Origin: an uncultured Muribaculaceae bacterium
GTDB taxonomy: Bacteria > Bacteroidota > Bacteroidia > Bacteroidales > Muribaculaceae
DNA: 64,000 nt
Assembly: GCA_958436175.1 (NCBI GenBank)
Contig: CAUBJF010000002.1
Span: 248,001-312,000, forward strand
Direction: 5' to 3'
Both the position numbers and the translations under genes were made by a program. Positions 17,461 through 25,414 of the stretch are shown one piece after another (the stretch's first letter is position 1; the number at the start of each line of letters is the position of its first letter). Below the pieces are notes generated by a model, which saw nothing but the letters and a program-made list of their open reading frames with translations, made no database searches and was not told the origin of the DNA.

Positions 17461-18287
17461 ATCCAAAACATTACAGCACTATGCAAAGATATATAGCTTT
17501 CATCATTCTTGCCATCATGACAGCGACGGCGTGTATGGGACAGGACAAAATCGACAAACTCATAAATGTCCTCGAAAAGAAGAAAGATGTCGAGACAACT
17601 TATACCGAGAGACGTTCGCCTAAGAAGAAAAAACTATACCGGATATCACGTATCCTCAGTTTTTCCAATCCGGCCTATTATTCACAGCTCGAAAAGGCCT
17701 TCGAGGAGGAAAGAGAGAACACCATCTCGGCAGTGAAAACTAAAGAAGCCATGACCTACCGTTTCGAAAATGACAAAGGATCCAGCACGTATACTCTTTC
17801 CAGCCAAGCAGGATACAGTGGTCCCTATACCCTCATCCAAAGCTGGAAAAGTCCGGATGCCGATAAGCTTGAAGGCTATTCAACAATGGACGATAATATC
17901 ATTGTGATAAAGAGCGACTTTTCCGGAATTGGTGACAATGAACTCTGTTCGGAATTCGAGGATCGTCGCCTGACTTTTGAAAACAATAAAAAGGTTTTTG
18001 AAATCCGGAAAAATGCTTTTGAAGCCCGAAAAGAAGCCTTTAGAGCAAGAGAAGAAGCAGCAAAAAACCGCATGAAAGCCCAGAAGCAAGCAACCGAAGC
18101 CCGTGTCAAAGCTCATAAACTGGCTGCACAGGCTCGCAGAGAAGCAGCCAAGGCAAGAAAAGAAGCAGCAAAAGCAAGAAGAGAGGCAGCAAAAGCAAGA
18201 GAAGACGCTGCAAAAGCTTTCAAGAATGCACCAGATTCAGGCCAAAACGTCTTCGTTATCTCCGATATGGCATATCACCAAGAATAG
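17457..18287 (+). CDS. Exported Ala/Glu/Arg/Lys-rich helical protein of the sigma operon
   Basis: A 276-residue protein; a start 7 codons in (17478) gives a cleaner signal peptide (MQRYIAFIILAIMTATACMG). Residues about 25-165 look globular, with TYTERRSPKKKKLYRI near 42-57. Such proteins follow ECF sigma/anti-sigma pairs in Bacteroides and resemble the DUF5024 family (not verified). From about 180 to 254 the protein is one long charged helix, FEARKEAFRAREEAAK and on, ending in four near-perfect 7-residue units of the form REAAKAR (227-254). The end runs 13 bases into the convergent folB gene. Role unknown; export and context suggest an envelope-stress output or the ligand-facing partner of the anti-sigma factor. 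Confidence 0.6.
   Translation: MNPKHYSTMQRYIAFIILAIMTATACMGQDKIDKLINVLEKKKDVETTYTERRSPKKKKLYRISRILSFSNPAYYSQLEKAFEEERENTISAVKTKEAMTYRFENDKGSSTYTLSSQAGYSGPYTLIQSWKSPDADKLEGYSTMDDNIIVIKSDFSGIGDNELCSEFEDRRLTFENNKKVFEIRKNAFEARKEAFRAREEAAKNRMKAQKQATEARVKAHKLAAQARREAAKARKEAAKARREAAKAREDAAKAFKNAPDSGQNVFVISDMAYHQE
18135..18218 (+). repeat. Tandem 21-bp coding repeats
   Basis: About four in-frame copies of a 21-base unit encode REAAKAR, KEAAKAR, REAAKAR and REDAAKA. Copies differ at few bases, so copy number could change by slippage without breaking the frame. Confidence 0.65.
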
Positions 18288-18646
18288 ACAAAGCCTACTC
18301 TCTCAAGTTCCGAACTAATTGGCGGCTGAAGCTTATAGACAGCTACCATACCTCCAGTCGACTGTGGAAATTCCTTTTTAAGAGCCTCTACAATCCTGTA
18401 GACCACATTTTCGAGCAGATTCGATGGTTCGGACATCACCCTCTTAACCAAATCTACAATCTGTACATAGCTGACAGCGCTATCGAGGCAGTCTAACTGC
18501 ATCGCAATAGCGCTGTCACATTTCAGATGCACGTCGACAGAAAACAAATTGCCTACAGTCCTTTCCTGTGGAAAAACTCCATGGTGCGCATATATACGCA
18601 GCCCATCGACCACGACCGTGCCGATGGGCTGTAAAGATTCAATCAT
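18275..18646 (-). CDS. folB: Dihydroneopterin aldolase
   Basis: A 123-residue cytosolic folate-pathway enzyme, the usual length for FolB. The N-terminal segment VDGLRIYAHHGVFPQERT holds the active-site Glu and His region, and VAVYKLQPPI near 103-111 holds the conserved catalytic Lys. It converts dihydroneopterin to hydroxymethyl-dihydropterin and glycolaldehyde. It is 18 bases downstream of rnr on the same strand and probably co-transcribed. Its 3' end overlaps the convergent repeat-protein gene by 13 bases. Confidence 0.88.
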   Translation of the reverse strand: MIESLQPIGTVVVDGLRIYAHHGVFPQERTVGNLFSVDVHLKCDSAIAMQLDCLDSAVSYVQIVDLVKRVMSEPSNLLENVVYRIVEALKKEFPQSTGGMVAVYKLQPPISSELERVGFVYSW

Positions 18647-18664
18647 TTTGTTTACTATTTAATA

Positions 18665-20893
18665 TCATCTGCGTTTGCGACGTTGCTTCTTGCCTACTTT
18701 CTCAGGACGGCCGGGCTTCGGTTTTGCAGTTAGTGTGCTGAGGGAACGTGGAGGATTCTTTTCGTCGACAAGAACGAAATCGAGCTGTTTCTTCTCCAGG
18801 TCAGCACGAGCCACTTGTACCTGCACCTTATCGCCCAGACGATAACGGTTATTATATTTACGTCCTATCAGGCAATAGTTCTTGGAATCAAAATCATAGA
18901 AATCATCAGCAAGGTCCCGCATCGGGACCAGACCTTCGCATTTGTTCTCATCGAGCTCCACATATAGACCCCATTCCGTAACTCCTGAAATAATACCGGA
19001 GAATACTTCTCCAAGATGGTCGCCCATATATTCGACCGCCTTGTATTTTATAGAAGCACGTTCGGCATTGGCAGCAAGCTGCTCCATATCGGAGGAATGT
19101 TTGCAGGCATCTTCAAGCTTTTCCAGATTTACACTTCTGCCCCCGGCGAGATAACGTTCGAGCAAACGATGTACCATCATATCGGGATAACGCCTGATAG
19201 GAGACGTGAAATGCGTATAGTAATCGAATCCGAGTCCGTAGTGTCCGATGTTTGTCGTGGTATAGATAGCCTTGGCCATTGAGCGTATGGCAAGTGTGGC
19301 AAGGAGGTTCTCTTCGCCTTTACCCTTTATATCGGCAAGCATCTTATTGATTGAACGGTTTATGTCACGGGGAGTTCCTGTCGTCTTCAGTTTGTAGCCA
19401 AAAGCACGGGCGAGTTCAGCCAGGCTTGTTAGCCTTTCGGGGTCGGGCGTATCGTGAACACGATAGACAAAAGCTTTGGCTTTCTTATGCTTAGGAACAA
19501 GGCCTATAGTTGTCGCAACAGTCTTATTGGCAAGCAGCATGAATTCCTCGATAAGCTTATTGGCATCCTTGGATTCCTTGAAGAAGACGGATGTAGGATG
19601 ACCTTTCTCGTCTATTTCGAATCGTACTTCGGCACGGTCGAAGTCGACAGAGCCGTTTTCATAACGCTGGGCTCTAAGCTGCTTTGCAAGACGGTCGAGC
19701 GTAAGGATTTCCTCAGCATAATCGCCCTTACCGGTCTCAATGACTTCCTGTGCTTCTTCGTAAGCAAAACGGCGGTTGCTACGGGTGACTGTGCGAACGA
19801 TTCTCGAATTTAGGACTTCCGCCTTATCATTCATCTCGAACACACAAGAGAAAGTCAGCTTATCTTCGTCGGGACGGAGCGAACAGATTCCGTTGCTGAG
19901 ATGTTCAGGCAGCATCGGGACGACACGGTCAACGAGATAGACACTTGTCGCACGATCGGATGCCTCGCGGTCGAGAAGAGTCCCAGGCTTGACATAATGT
20001 GTAACATCTGCAATATGTACACCGATTTCATAATTGCCATTCGGAAGGCGACGTATGGACAGAGCATCGTCAAAGTCCTTGGCGTCGCGAGGGTCGATCG
20101 TGAAAGTTGTAACATCGCGCATATCTTCACGCTCCGCTACCACTTCCGGTGTAATACCAGCATCTATCTTCTCTGCTGCTTTCTCGACAGCTTCAGGATA
20201 ACGGTATGGAAGCCCGAACTCTGCAAGAATGGCATGCATTTCAGTCGTATTATCGCCTGCTTCTCCGAGAATATCGACAATTTCGCCTTCCGGGTTCTTT
20301 GCCTCATCCGGCCAGTGAGTGATACGGACAACTGCCTTGTCGCCGTTTCGGCCGCCTTTAAGTTTGTTTCGAGGGATATAGATATCAGTAGCAAGATATT
20401 TGGAGTCGGTCATGAGATAGGCGAGGCGCTTTTCGACTTTGAGGGTGCCGATGAATGTCTGGTCTTTTTTCTCGATGATTTCCGTCACCTCAGCCTCGGG
20501 CTCCTTACCTTTCACCCTCGCAGCTATAGTGATACGTACCCTGTCTCCATTGAGAGCGTGCATCGAATTTCGCTCAGCCACCAAAATTTCTTCACCGTCG
20601 GTATCGGTAAGAACGCTGTTCTTACCGTTGGAACGACGCACAAAGATACCTTCAGCCTCAGTTGTCCGCTGAGGTGTCTTGTACTTCCCTGGTGCCACCT
20701 CAATCAAGGCTCCGTCGAATGCCAGCTCGGCAAGATAAAGTGCCACCGTCCTATGGGCAGCGGGAGTGTCCTGTCCGATAGCGAAACAGACTTGTTTGTA
20801 ATTGAATGTCTCGTTATTACGTGTTGTTATGTAATTGTCGACGTCCTGACGCAGTTGTCGGCCTGATGTCTTTGTCTTTTTAGTCTTTACCAT
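18665..20893 (-). CDS. rnr: Ribonuclease R
   Basis: A 742-residue 3'-5' exoribonuclease. The order is an N-terminal winged-helix region (about 1-70), cold-shock OB domains (80-210), RNB catalytic domain with IDPRDAKDFDDA at 266-277 (metal-binding Asp residues), an S1 domain near 625-710, and a basic tail (KPKPGRPEKVGKKQRRKRR) typical of RNase R. The start at 20893 is preferred over one 11 codons upstream because the first residues MVKTKKTKTSG are the usual basic start. It follows the gyrB terminator and precedes folB. Confidence 0.93.
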   Translation of the reverse strand: MVKTKKTKTSGRQLRQDVDNYITTRNNETFNYKQVCFAIGQDTPAAHRTVALYLAELAFDGALIEVAPGKYKTPQRTTEAEGIFVRRSNGKNSVLTDTDGEEILVAERNSMHALNGDRVRITIAARVKGKEPEAEVTEIIEKKDQTFIGTLKVEKRLAYLMTDSKYLATDIYIPRNKLKGGRNGDKAVVRITHWPDEAKNPEGEIVDILGEAGDNTTEMHAILAEFGLPYRYPEAVEKAAEKIDAGITPEVVAEREDMRDVTTFTIDPRDAKDFDDALSIRRLPNGNYEIGVHIADVTHYVKPGTLLDREASDRATSVYLVDRVVPMLPEHLSNGICSLRPDEDKLTFSCVFEMNDKAEVLNSRIVRTVTRSNRRFAYEEAQEVIETGKGDYAEEILTLDRLAKQLRAQRYENGSVDFDRAEVRFEIDEKGHPTSVFFKESKDANKLIEEFMLLANKTVATTIGLVPKHKKAKAFVYRVHDTPDPERLTSLAELARAFGYKLKTTGTPRDINRSINKMLADIKGKGEENLLATLAIRSMAKAIYTTTNIGHYGLGFDYYTHFTSPIRRYPDMMVHRLLERYLAGGRSVNLEKLEDACKHSSDMEQLAANAERASIKYKAVEYMGDHLGEVFSGIISGVTEWGLYVELDENKCEGLVPMRDLADDFYDFDSKNYCLIGRKYNNRYRLGDKVQVQVARADLEKKQLDFVLVDEKNPPRSLSTLTAKPKPGRPEKVGKKQRRKRR

Positions 20894-20917
20894 ACTTGTG
20901 ATGATTAGAGGCCGTGG

Positions 20918-20968
20918 AAAAACCAAGAAAGCCCACGGAGATGTTATCTTTATAACACATCCGCAGGC
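20918..20968 (-). terminator. gyrB terminator
   Basis: On the minus strand, an interrupted hairpin (20931-20968) pairs GCC/GGC, CGGA/TCCG and TGTTAT/ATAACA around a 4-base loop, followed by a U-rich run (20918-20930). It separates gyrB from rnr, though the stem has internal mismatches and read-through is possible. Confidence 0.55.
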
Positions 20969-20992
20969 CTTCTCGTTTAATTGAATATCGTT

Positions 20993-22924
20993 CTATGCAT
21001 CAATTGTTGCATAAGTTGCATTACTTTCAATGAAATCGCGTCGCGGTCCTACATCTTCGCCCATGAGCATAGAGAATATGCGGTCGGCTTCGGCGGCATC
21101 ATTTATGTGAACTTGTTTGAGGATTCGATGCTCGGGGCTCATAGTCGTATCGCGGAGCTCTTCGTCGCTCATTTCGCCGAGACCTTTGTAACGCTGTACG
21201 GTCGTACGGTCGCCAAAACGAGAGATGAACTGCTGTACCTGCATATCGTTCCAGCAGTACTCCTCGTTCTTTCCGAGCTTACACTTATACAGTGGGGGCG
21301 ATGCAAGGTAAAGGTATCCCTGCTCAATAAGAGGGCGCATACGACGGAAGAAGAATGTCATCAGGAGCGTCGCGATATGGGCACCGTCGACATCGGCATC
21401 AGTCATGATGATAACCTTGTGATAAGCAAGTTTTGAAAGGTTCGGTGCCTTTGGGTCTTCCTCAGTACCGATAGTGACGCGGAGAGCACGGAAGAGGTTT
21501 GTAATCTCCTGATTGTCGAGCACTCGATGATCCATGGCCTTCTCGACATTGAGTATTTTGCCTCGCAGAGGAAGGACGGCCTGGAAACGGCGATCGCGAG
21601 CCTGCTTGGCTGTTCCGCCTGCCGAGTCACCTTCGACAAGGAATATCTCGCAGTCTTCTGCAGTGCGGCTGGAACAGTCTGTAAGCTTTCCGGGAAGTCC
21701 GCCACCGATGAGCGGCGACTTGCGGAGCACTTTCTGGCGGGCAGCCAGAGCGGCATGACGAGCCTGGGCTGCAAGGACAACTTTTTCGACGATAACTTTG
21801 GCTTCTTTTGGATGCTCCTCGAGATAATTGCCGAGAGCTTCACGGACAGAAGTCTCAACGGCACCTATCACTTCGTTGTTGCCAAGCTTGGTCTTTGTCT
21901 GACCTTCGAACTGCGGTTCCATCACTTTGACGGAGATGACAGCCGTAAGTCCGTCACGGAAGTCATCACTGGCAATTTCGACCTTGGCATTTTTCAGGAG
22001 GTTGTTATCCTCCGCATACTTCTTGAGTGTCGAAGTCAGGCCACGGCGGAAACCAGTGAGATGTGTGCCGCCTTCGATAGTGTTGATATTGTTTACGAAG
22101 GAGTATATGTTCTCGTTGGAAGTCGTGTTATAGGTAAGAGCGACTTCTACGGGTATGCCCTGACGCTCTGTGTTGAGGTCGATGACATCGTTGATAAGTG
22201 ATTCTTTATTGGAATCGATATATTCTACGAACTCGCGGAGACCGGCTTTGGAGTAGAACGTTTCCGAACGGGGCTTGCCGTCAGCATCAAGTTCACGCAT
22301 ATCCGTGAGATGGAGCGATATGCCCGAATTAAGATATGCAAGGTCGCGAAGACGGTTGGCGAGTGTGGAATAGTTGTAGACCGTAGTTGTGAAAATACTT
22401 GCATCGGGCTTGAATGTCACCGTCGTTCCGGTATTGTCACATTCACCGATAACATCGACATTACTTGTCGGCTTTCCGCAGGAATATTCCTGTGCATATA
22501 TTTTACCATTGCGTCGCACTTCCGCTCTCAGGTAGGTCGACAGTGCATTAACGCAAGACACGCCTACACCATGGAGACCACCTGAAACCTTGTAGGAACC
22601 TTTGTCGAACTTACCGCCGGCATGCAGCACTGTCAAAACAACTTCGAGAGCACTTTTGTGTTCCTTCTCATGCATGTCGACAGGTATGCCGCGTCCATTA
22701 TCGACAACAGTGATACTGTTGTCACCGTTGATAGTCACACTTATATCTGTGGCATATCCGGCAAGAGCCTCATCGATGGAGTTGTCGACGACTTCGTAGA
22801 CAAGGTGGTGCAAACCTTTTTCGGATATGTCGCCAATATACATCGCCGGTCGTTTCCGGACGGCTTCAAGCCCCTCAAGGACTTGGATGTTACTGGCGCT
22901 GTATTCCTCTTTTTCTTCTGTCAT
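20993..22924 (-). CDS. gyrB: DNA gyrase subunit B
   Basis: A 643-residue type II topoisomerase ATPase subunit. GHKL ATPase motifs: EVVDNSIDEA near 44-53, DNGRGI 75-80, GGLHGVG 115-121. The Toprim domain has EGDSAGG and MTDADVDGAHI, and the C-terminus ends with GEDVGPRRDFIE as in GyrB. It lacks the long insert of proteobacterial GyrB, as is usual here. The start at 22924 is 15 codons inside the longer open frame; the MTEEKEEYSASNIQVLEG beginning is the typical one, and the predicted transcription start near 22960 fits it. Confidence 0.95.
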   Translation of the reverse strand: MTEEKEEYSASNIQVLEGLEAVRKRPAMYIGDISEKGLHHLVYEVVDNSIDEALAGYATDISVTINGDNSITVVDNGRGIPVDMHEKEHKSALEVVLTVLHAGGKFDKGSYKVSGGLHGVGVSCVNALSTYLRAEVRRNGKIYAQEYSCGKPTSNVDVIGECDNTGTTVTFKPDASIFTTTVYNYSTLANRLRDLAYLNSGISLHLTDMRELDADGKPRSETFYSKAGLREFVEYIDSNKESLINDVIDLNTERQGIPVEVALTYNTTSNENIYSFVNNINTIEGGTHLTGFRRGLTSTLKKYAEDNNLLKNAKVEIASDDFRDGLTAVISVKVMEPQFEGQTKTKLGNNEVIGAVETSVREALGNYLEEHPKEAKVIVEKVVLAAQARHAALAARQKVLRKSPLIGGGLPGKLTDCSSRTAEDCEIFLVEGDSAGGTAKQARDRRFQAVLPLRGKILNVEKAMDHRVLDNQEITNLFRALRVTIGTEEDPKAPNLSKLAYHKVIIMTDADVDGAHIATLLMTFFFRRMRPLIEQGYLYLASPPLYKCKLGKNEEYCWNDMQVQQFISRFGDRTTVQRYKGLGEMSDEELRDTTMSPEHRILKQVHINDAAEADRIFSMLMGEDVGPRRDFIESNATYATIDA

Positions 22925-22966
22925 GTAGTTATATGATTTCGAAAACTTCTTCTTATTTTTTGCATA

Positions 22967-22998
22967 CAAAGGTACATATTTTTTCGCGTCTCCACAAA
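22967..22998 (-). promoter_or_regulatory. gyrB promoter
   Basis: On the minus strand TTTG (22995-22998), a 20-bp spacer and TACCTTTG (22967-22974) match the Bacteroidota consensus fully. It is divergent from the rpmH promoter, with about 40 bases between the -33 boxes. Confidence 0.78.
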
Positions 22999-23034
22999 TA
23001 AAAAATGTTCTTTAAAGAAAGTGTTGGCGTAATA

Positions 23035-23066
23035 TTTGCAAAGACCAAAATTTATTCTTAAATTTG
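23035..23066 (+). promoter_or_regulatory. rpmH promoter
   Basis: TTTG (23035-23038), a 20-bp spacer and TAAATTTG (23059-23066), a full consensus match, giving a leader of about 40 bases before the rpmH ATG. Confidence 0.78.
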
Positions 23067-23110
23067 CAGCTCGAAAATAAGGAAAAAGTAATCGAATAAA
23101 ATACAAGGCA

Positions 23111-23266
23111 ATGAAAAGAACATTCCAACCTTCTAACCGTAAGAGAGTTAACAAGCACGGTTTCCGCGAAAGAATGGCTACTGCCGATGGCCGCAAAGTC
23201 CTTGCACGTCGTCGTGCCAAAGGCCGTCTGCACCTCACCGTTTCCGATCACCTCGGCGGTAAGTAA
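23111..23266 (+). CDS. rpmH: 50S ribosomal protein L34
   Basis: A 51-residue basic protein beginning MKRTFQPSNRKRVNKHGFRE and containing RMATADGRKVLARRRAKGR, the L34 signature. It has its own promoter and terminator. rnpA, which follows rpmH in many bacteria, is absent here. It is divergent from gyrB, an echo of the oriC-region gene order, but no dnaA or DnaA-box cluster was seen. Confidence 0.96.
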   Translation: MKRTFQPSNRKRVNKHGFRERMATADGRKVLARRRAKGRLHLTVSDHLGGK

Positions 23267-23293
23267 GCATAATTCTCCTTTTAAGCCATAGAG

Positions 23294-23330
23294 AGCTGTC
23301 CGGATAGCCGGGCAGCTCTTTTGTGTTTTC
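23294..23330 (+). terminator. rpmH terminator
   Basis: A 12-bp stem (23294-23305 with 23310-23321, one T.G pair) and 4-base loop, followed by a T-rich run TTTGTGTTT. It lies 27 bases after the rpmH stop. Confidence 0.85.
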
Positions 23331-23403
23331 ATAATAAGCCCTCGCGAACGTTAAAAAAGGTCAAGTTCAAGGACAAACTGTGAGAATATAGAGAATAAGG
23401 TCG

Positions 23404-23411
23404 TATTTTTG
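23404..23411 (+). promoter_or_regulatory. Putative -7 box for the 23418-29838 gene run
   Basis: TATTTTTG matches TAnnTTTG. It ends 6 bases before the ATG at 23418, so the transcript would be leaderless or nearly so. No TTTG stands at the right -33 distance. Confidence 0.4.
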
Positions 23412-23417
23412 TGGAAT

Positions 23418-23744
23418 ATGAAATCTGACCTCGAAATAATCGAGTTGATGCAGCTCTACATCGACCGAAAGGCAAGTCCCGAACAAAGACTTGCGCTAAA
23501 GGAATATATCATCGACGATGTATCCCGTTTTGAGATACTTCTCGACATGATGCGCCGTCAGGCTATGAAAGAACTCAACATGGATCCCGCCGACGATTTC
23601 CTTCCGGCCCATATCGCAAACTGTGTTCCTGCTATCATGGCAGACTACGAATCATCCGTCGACAACGATTTGAGTGCCATCATGCCAGAACAGACAGAAC
23701 CTGACATTTTCGAGATTTTGAGAAATCATTTCATTATGAATTAA
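23418..23744 (+). CDS. Small conserved-looking protein of unknown function
   Basis: A 108-residue acidic, helix-rich protein, MKSDLEIIELMQLYIDRKAS at its start, with no signal peptide or membrane segment. ELMQLYIDRKASPEQRLALKEYI resembles the N-terminal helix pair of Bacteroidota anti-sigma-like proteins, but there is no membrane helix and no sigma gene beside it. It is 12 bases upstream of the ThiE-like gene and likely co-transcribed. I do not recognise the family. Confidence 0.6.
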   Translation: MKSDLEIIELMQLYIDRKASPEQRLALKEYIIDDVSRFEILLDMMRRQAMKELNMDPADDFLPAHIANCVPAIMADYESSVDNDLSAIMPEQTEPDIFEILRNHFIMN

Positions 23745-23756
23745 ATATTTAGCGTC

Positions 23757-24341
23757 ATGCTACAGATTATTCTCGAACCCAACGATTCATATTCATTAGG
23801 AGAAATGGCTCAAATGGCCGTCGAAGGCGGTTGCTCATGGCTTCAACTTAACGCAAAAGATATAGATGGCAGTGAGCTTCGCGATATCATCCCCGAGATA
23901 GCGACGCTCTGTCGTGAAAGCGGAACGATGCTCACTGTCGAAGGACGTGCGGATATAGCCAAAGAATTCGGACTGCATGGTGTCTTTATCCCTCTTGAAA
24001 CAGTATCTCCGATAAAAGTCCGCGAAGAACTAGGAGCTGAGGCCGTCATAGGCGCGGAAATAGGGTCTGCTGAATCAGCATTAATGCTTTCAAAAGCCGA
24101 TATCGACTATGTTGTAGCTTCACATAAAGTTGACGACTGCCAGAAACTGATTGATGATATTCGTAATGCCGGTTGCAAGATACCGGTTGTTGCCCTCTCA
24201 GACGATTTTACAGAACCAAGCATCCGGAATCTCATGGGCATAGGATTCTCTGGCATCTGCGCAAGAAATACCATCTTTTCTGCAAAAGACCCTGTAGCTA
24301 ACATAGAACAGCTCATCACCCTGCTCAATTCACTCCGATAG
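23757..24341 (+). CDS. ThiE-like TIM-barrel protein (degenerate thiamine-phosphate synthase homologue)
   Basis: A 194-residue protein that follows the ThiE/TenI fold from end to end: WLQLNAK where ThiE has QLRxK, LTVEGRADIAKEFGLHGVFI where ThiE has the NDR-D-A-GA-DGVHLG segment, VIGAEIGSAESAL for the IG-S motif. The phosphate-binding glycine motifs near the C-terminus (GPxFPTxTK) are not seen. It is therefore probably not a normal thiamine-phosphate synthase, and no other thi gene is nearby. Alternatives are a TenI-like regulator or a barrel with a new substrate. It is 11 bases upstream of the membrane-protein gene. Confidence 0.6.
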   Translation: MLQIILEPNDSYSLGEMAQMAVEGGCSWLQLNAKDIDGSELRDIIPEIATLCRESGTMLTVEGRADIAKEFGLHGVFIPLETVSPIKVREELGAEAVIGAEIGSAESALMLSKADIDYVVASHKVDDCQKLIDDIRNAGCKIPVVALSDDFTEPSIRNLMGIGFSGICARNTIFSAKDPVANIEQLITLLNSLR

Positions 24342-24352
24342 GCATATAAATC

Positions 24353-25414
24353 ATGGCCGGAGAGCTGTCCAAAACATTATGGCGCACCATCTTGCCGCTC
24401 GCATTGGGAGTGGGTGTTGCCATTTGGCTGTGTAAAAAAGACATAGACATAGAAACGCTGAAAAGTATCGAGCTTGACTGGCACACACTTCTCGGCATTA
24501 TACTTGCTTTCGTCTTCGTTGCCGGCCGTGATTTCGGTCTCTCATGGCGCTTCCATACAATTGCAGCGGGCGACCTTACATGGAAGAGAGCTATCCGCAC
24601 AGACATAATGTGCGCTTTCACTTCTGCGATTACTCCGTCAGTTGTAGGAGGTAGCGCCCTGGCTATCTTCTATCTCAATAGAGAAGGTATAAGCGTCGGC
24701 CGTGCCACGTCGCTGACTTTGACCACTCTATTTCTCGATGAACTTTTTTTCGTCGTGTTCTGCCCTATCATCATCTTATGCCTGCCTATGAGCGAACTCT
24801 TCGGTTCGGAAGGCCTGTCGAACAGCGGTGAAGGCATTTTTATGGGAGGGGTGGAGTTAGTTTTCTGGTTAGTCTATTCGGGGATTGTGATTTGGACGAG
24901 TATACTGTTCACTGCTATCATAGCAAAGCCACAAAGCACGGAAAAATTCCTCGGCAAAGTCGCAGGCTGGCGTCTGTTCAGGCGTTTTTCAAAGAACATC
25001 AACACTATAGCCTCCAATATGTCGGCAACCTCGGCATGGGTCAAGGGTCGAGGTTTTAGTTGGTGGGCTAATGTTTTCGGTGCCACGACTCTCTCATGGT
25101 TTTCACGATATTTCGTTGTCAATGCCCTGTTCTGGGCCTTTGTACCGGGAGTAAACCAGATTCTTGTCTTCGCCCGCCAGTTTGTAGTCTGGGTTGTATT
25201 GATGGTCAGTCCGACTCCCGGTGGCAGTGGAATCAGCGAATGGCTCTTCGCCAATTATTACGGCGACCTTATAGGAGACCTCGGCATTGCGGCAATGATC
25301 GCTCTTGTCTGGCGAATATTCAGCTACTATATTTACCTCATATCAGGTGCTTTGCTCCTTCCCGGATATTTCAGAAAGGAGGTCAAACAGACCGATAATA
25401 CGATGAAACGATGA
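24353..25414 (+). CDS. Lysylphosphatidylglycerol synthase TM-region family membrane protein (UPF0104/YbhN-like)
   Basis: A 353-residue protein with about 8 membrane helices and the features of the flippase-like LPG_synthase_TM family: an early GRDFGLSWRF region, AFTSAITPSVVGGSALAIFY, and VSPTPGGSGISEWLF near 285-300, the conserved P-GG-G-E signature. Family members are proposed lipid or glycolipid translocators or exporters. It overlaps nfeD by 4 bases (ATGA at 25411), so the two are translationally coupled. Confidence 0.8.
   Translation: MAGELSKTLWRTILPLALGVGVAIWLCKKDIDIETLKSIELDWHTLLGIILAFVFVAGRDFGLSWRFHTIAAGDLTWKRAIRTDIMCAFTSAITPSVVGGSALAIFYLNREGISVGRATSLTLTTLFLDELFFVVFCPIIILCLPMSELFGSEGLSNSGEGIFMGGVELVFWLVYSGIVIWTSILFTAIIAKPQSTEKFLGKVAGWRLFRRFSKNINTIASNMSATSAWVKGRGFSWWANVFGATTLSWFSRYFVVNALFWAFVPGVNQILVFARQFVVWVVLMVSPTPGGSGISEWLFANYYGDLIGDLGIAAMIALVWRIFSYYIYLISGALLLPGYFRKEVKQTDNTMKR

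Noticed and set aside
19901..20866. A 321-codon open frame on the plus strand opposite rnr
   Set aside because: Antisense shadow; RNase R catalytic motifs are on the minus strand.
21527..22201. A 224-codon open frame on the plus strand opposite gyrB
   Set aside because: Antisense shadow; GyrB motifs are continuous on the minus strand.
22980..23110. Chromosomal origin next to gyrB/rpmH
   Set aside because: No dnaA or dnaN gene and no cluster of DnaA boxes was seen; the space is explained by two promoters.
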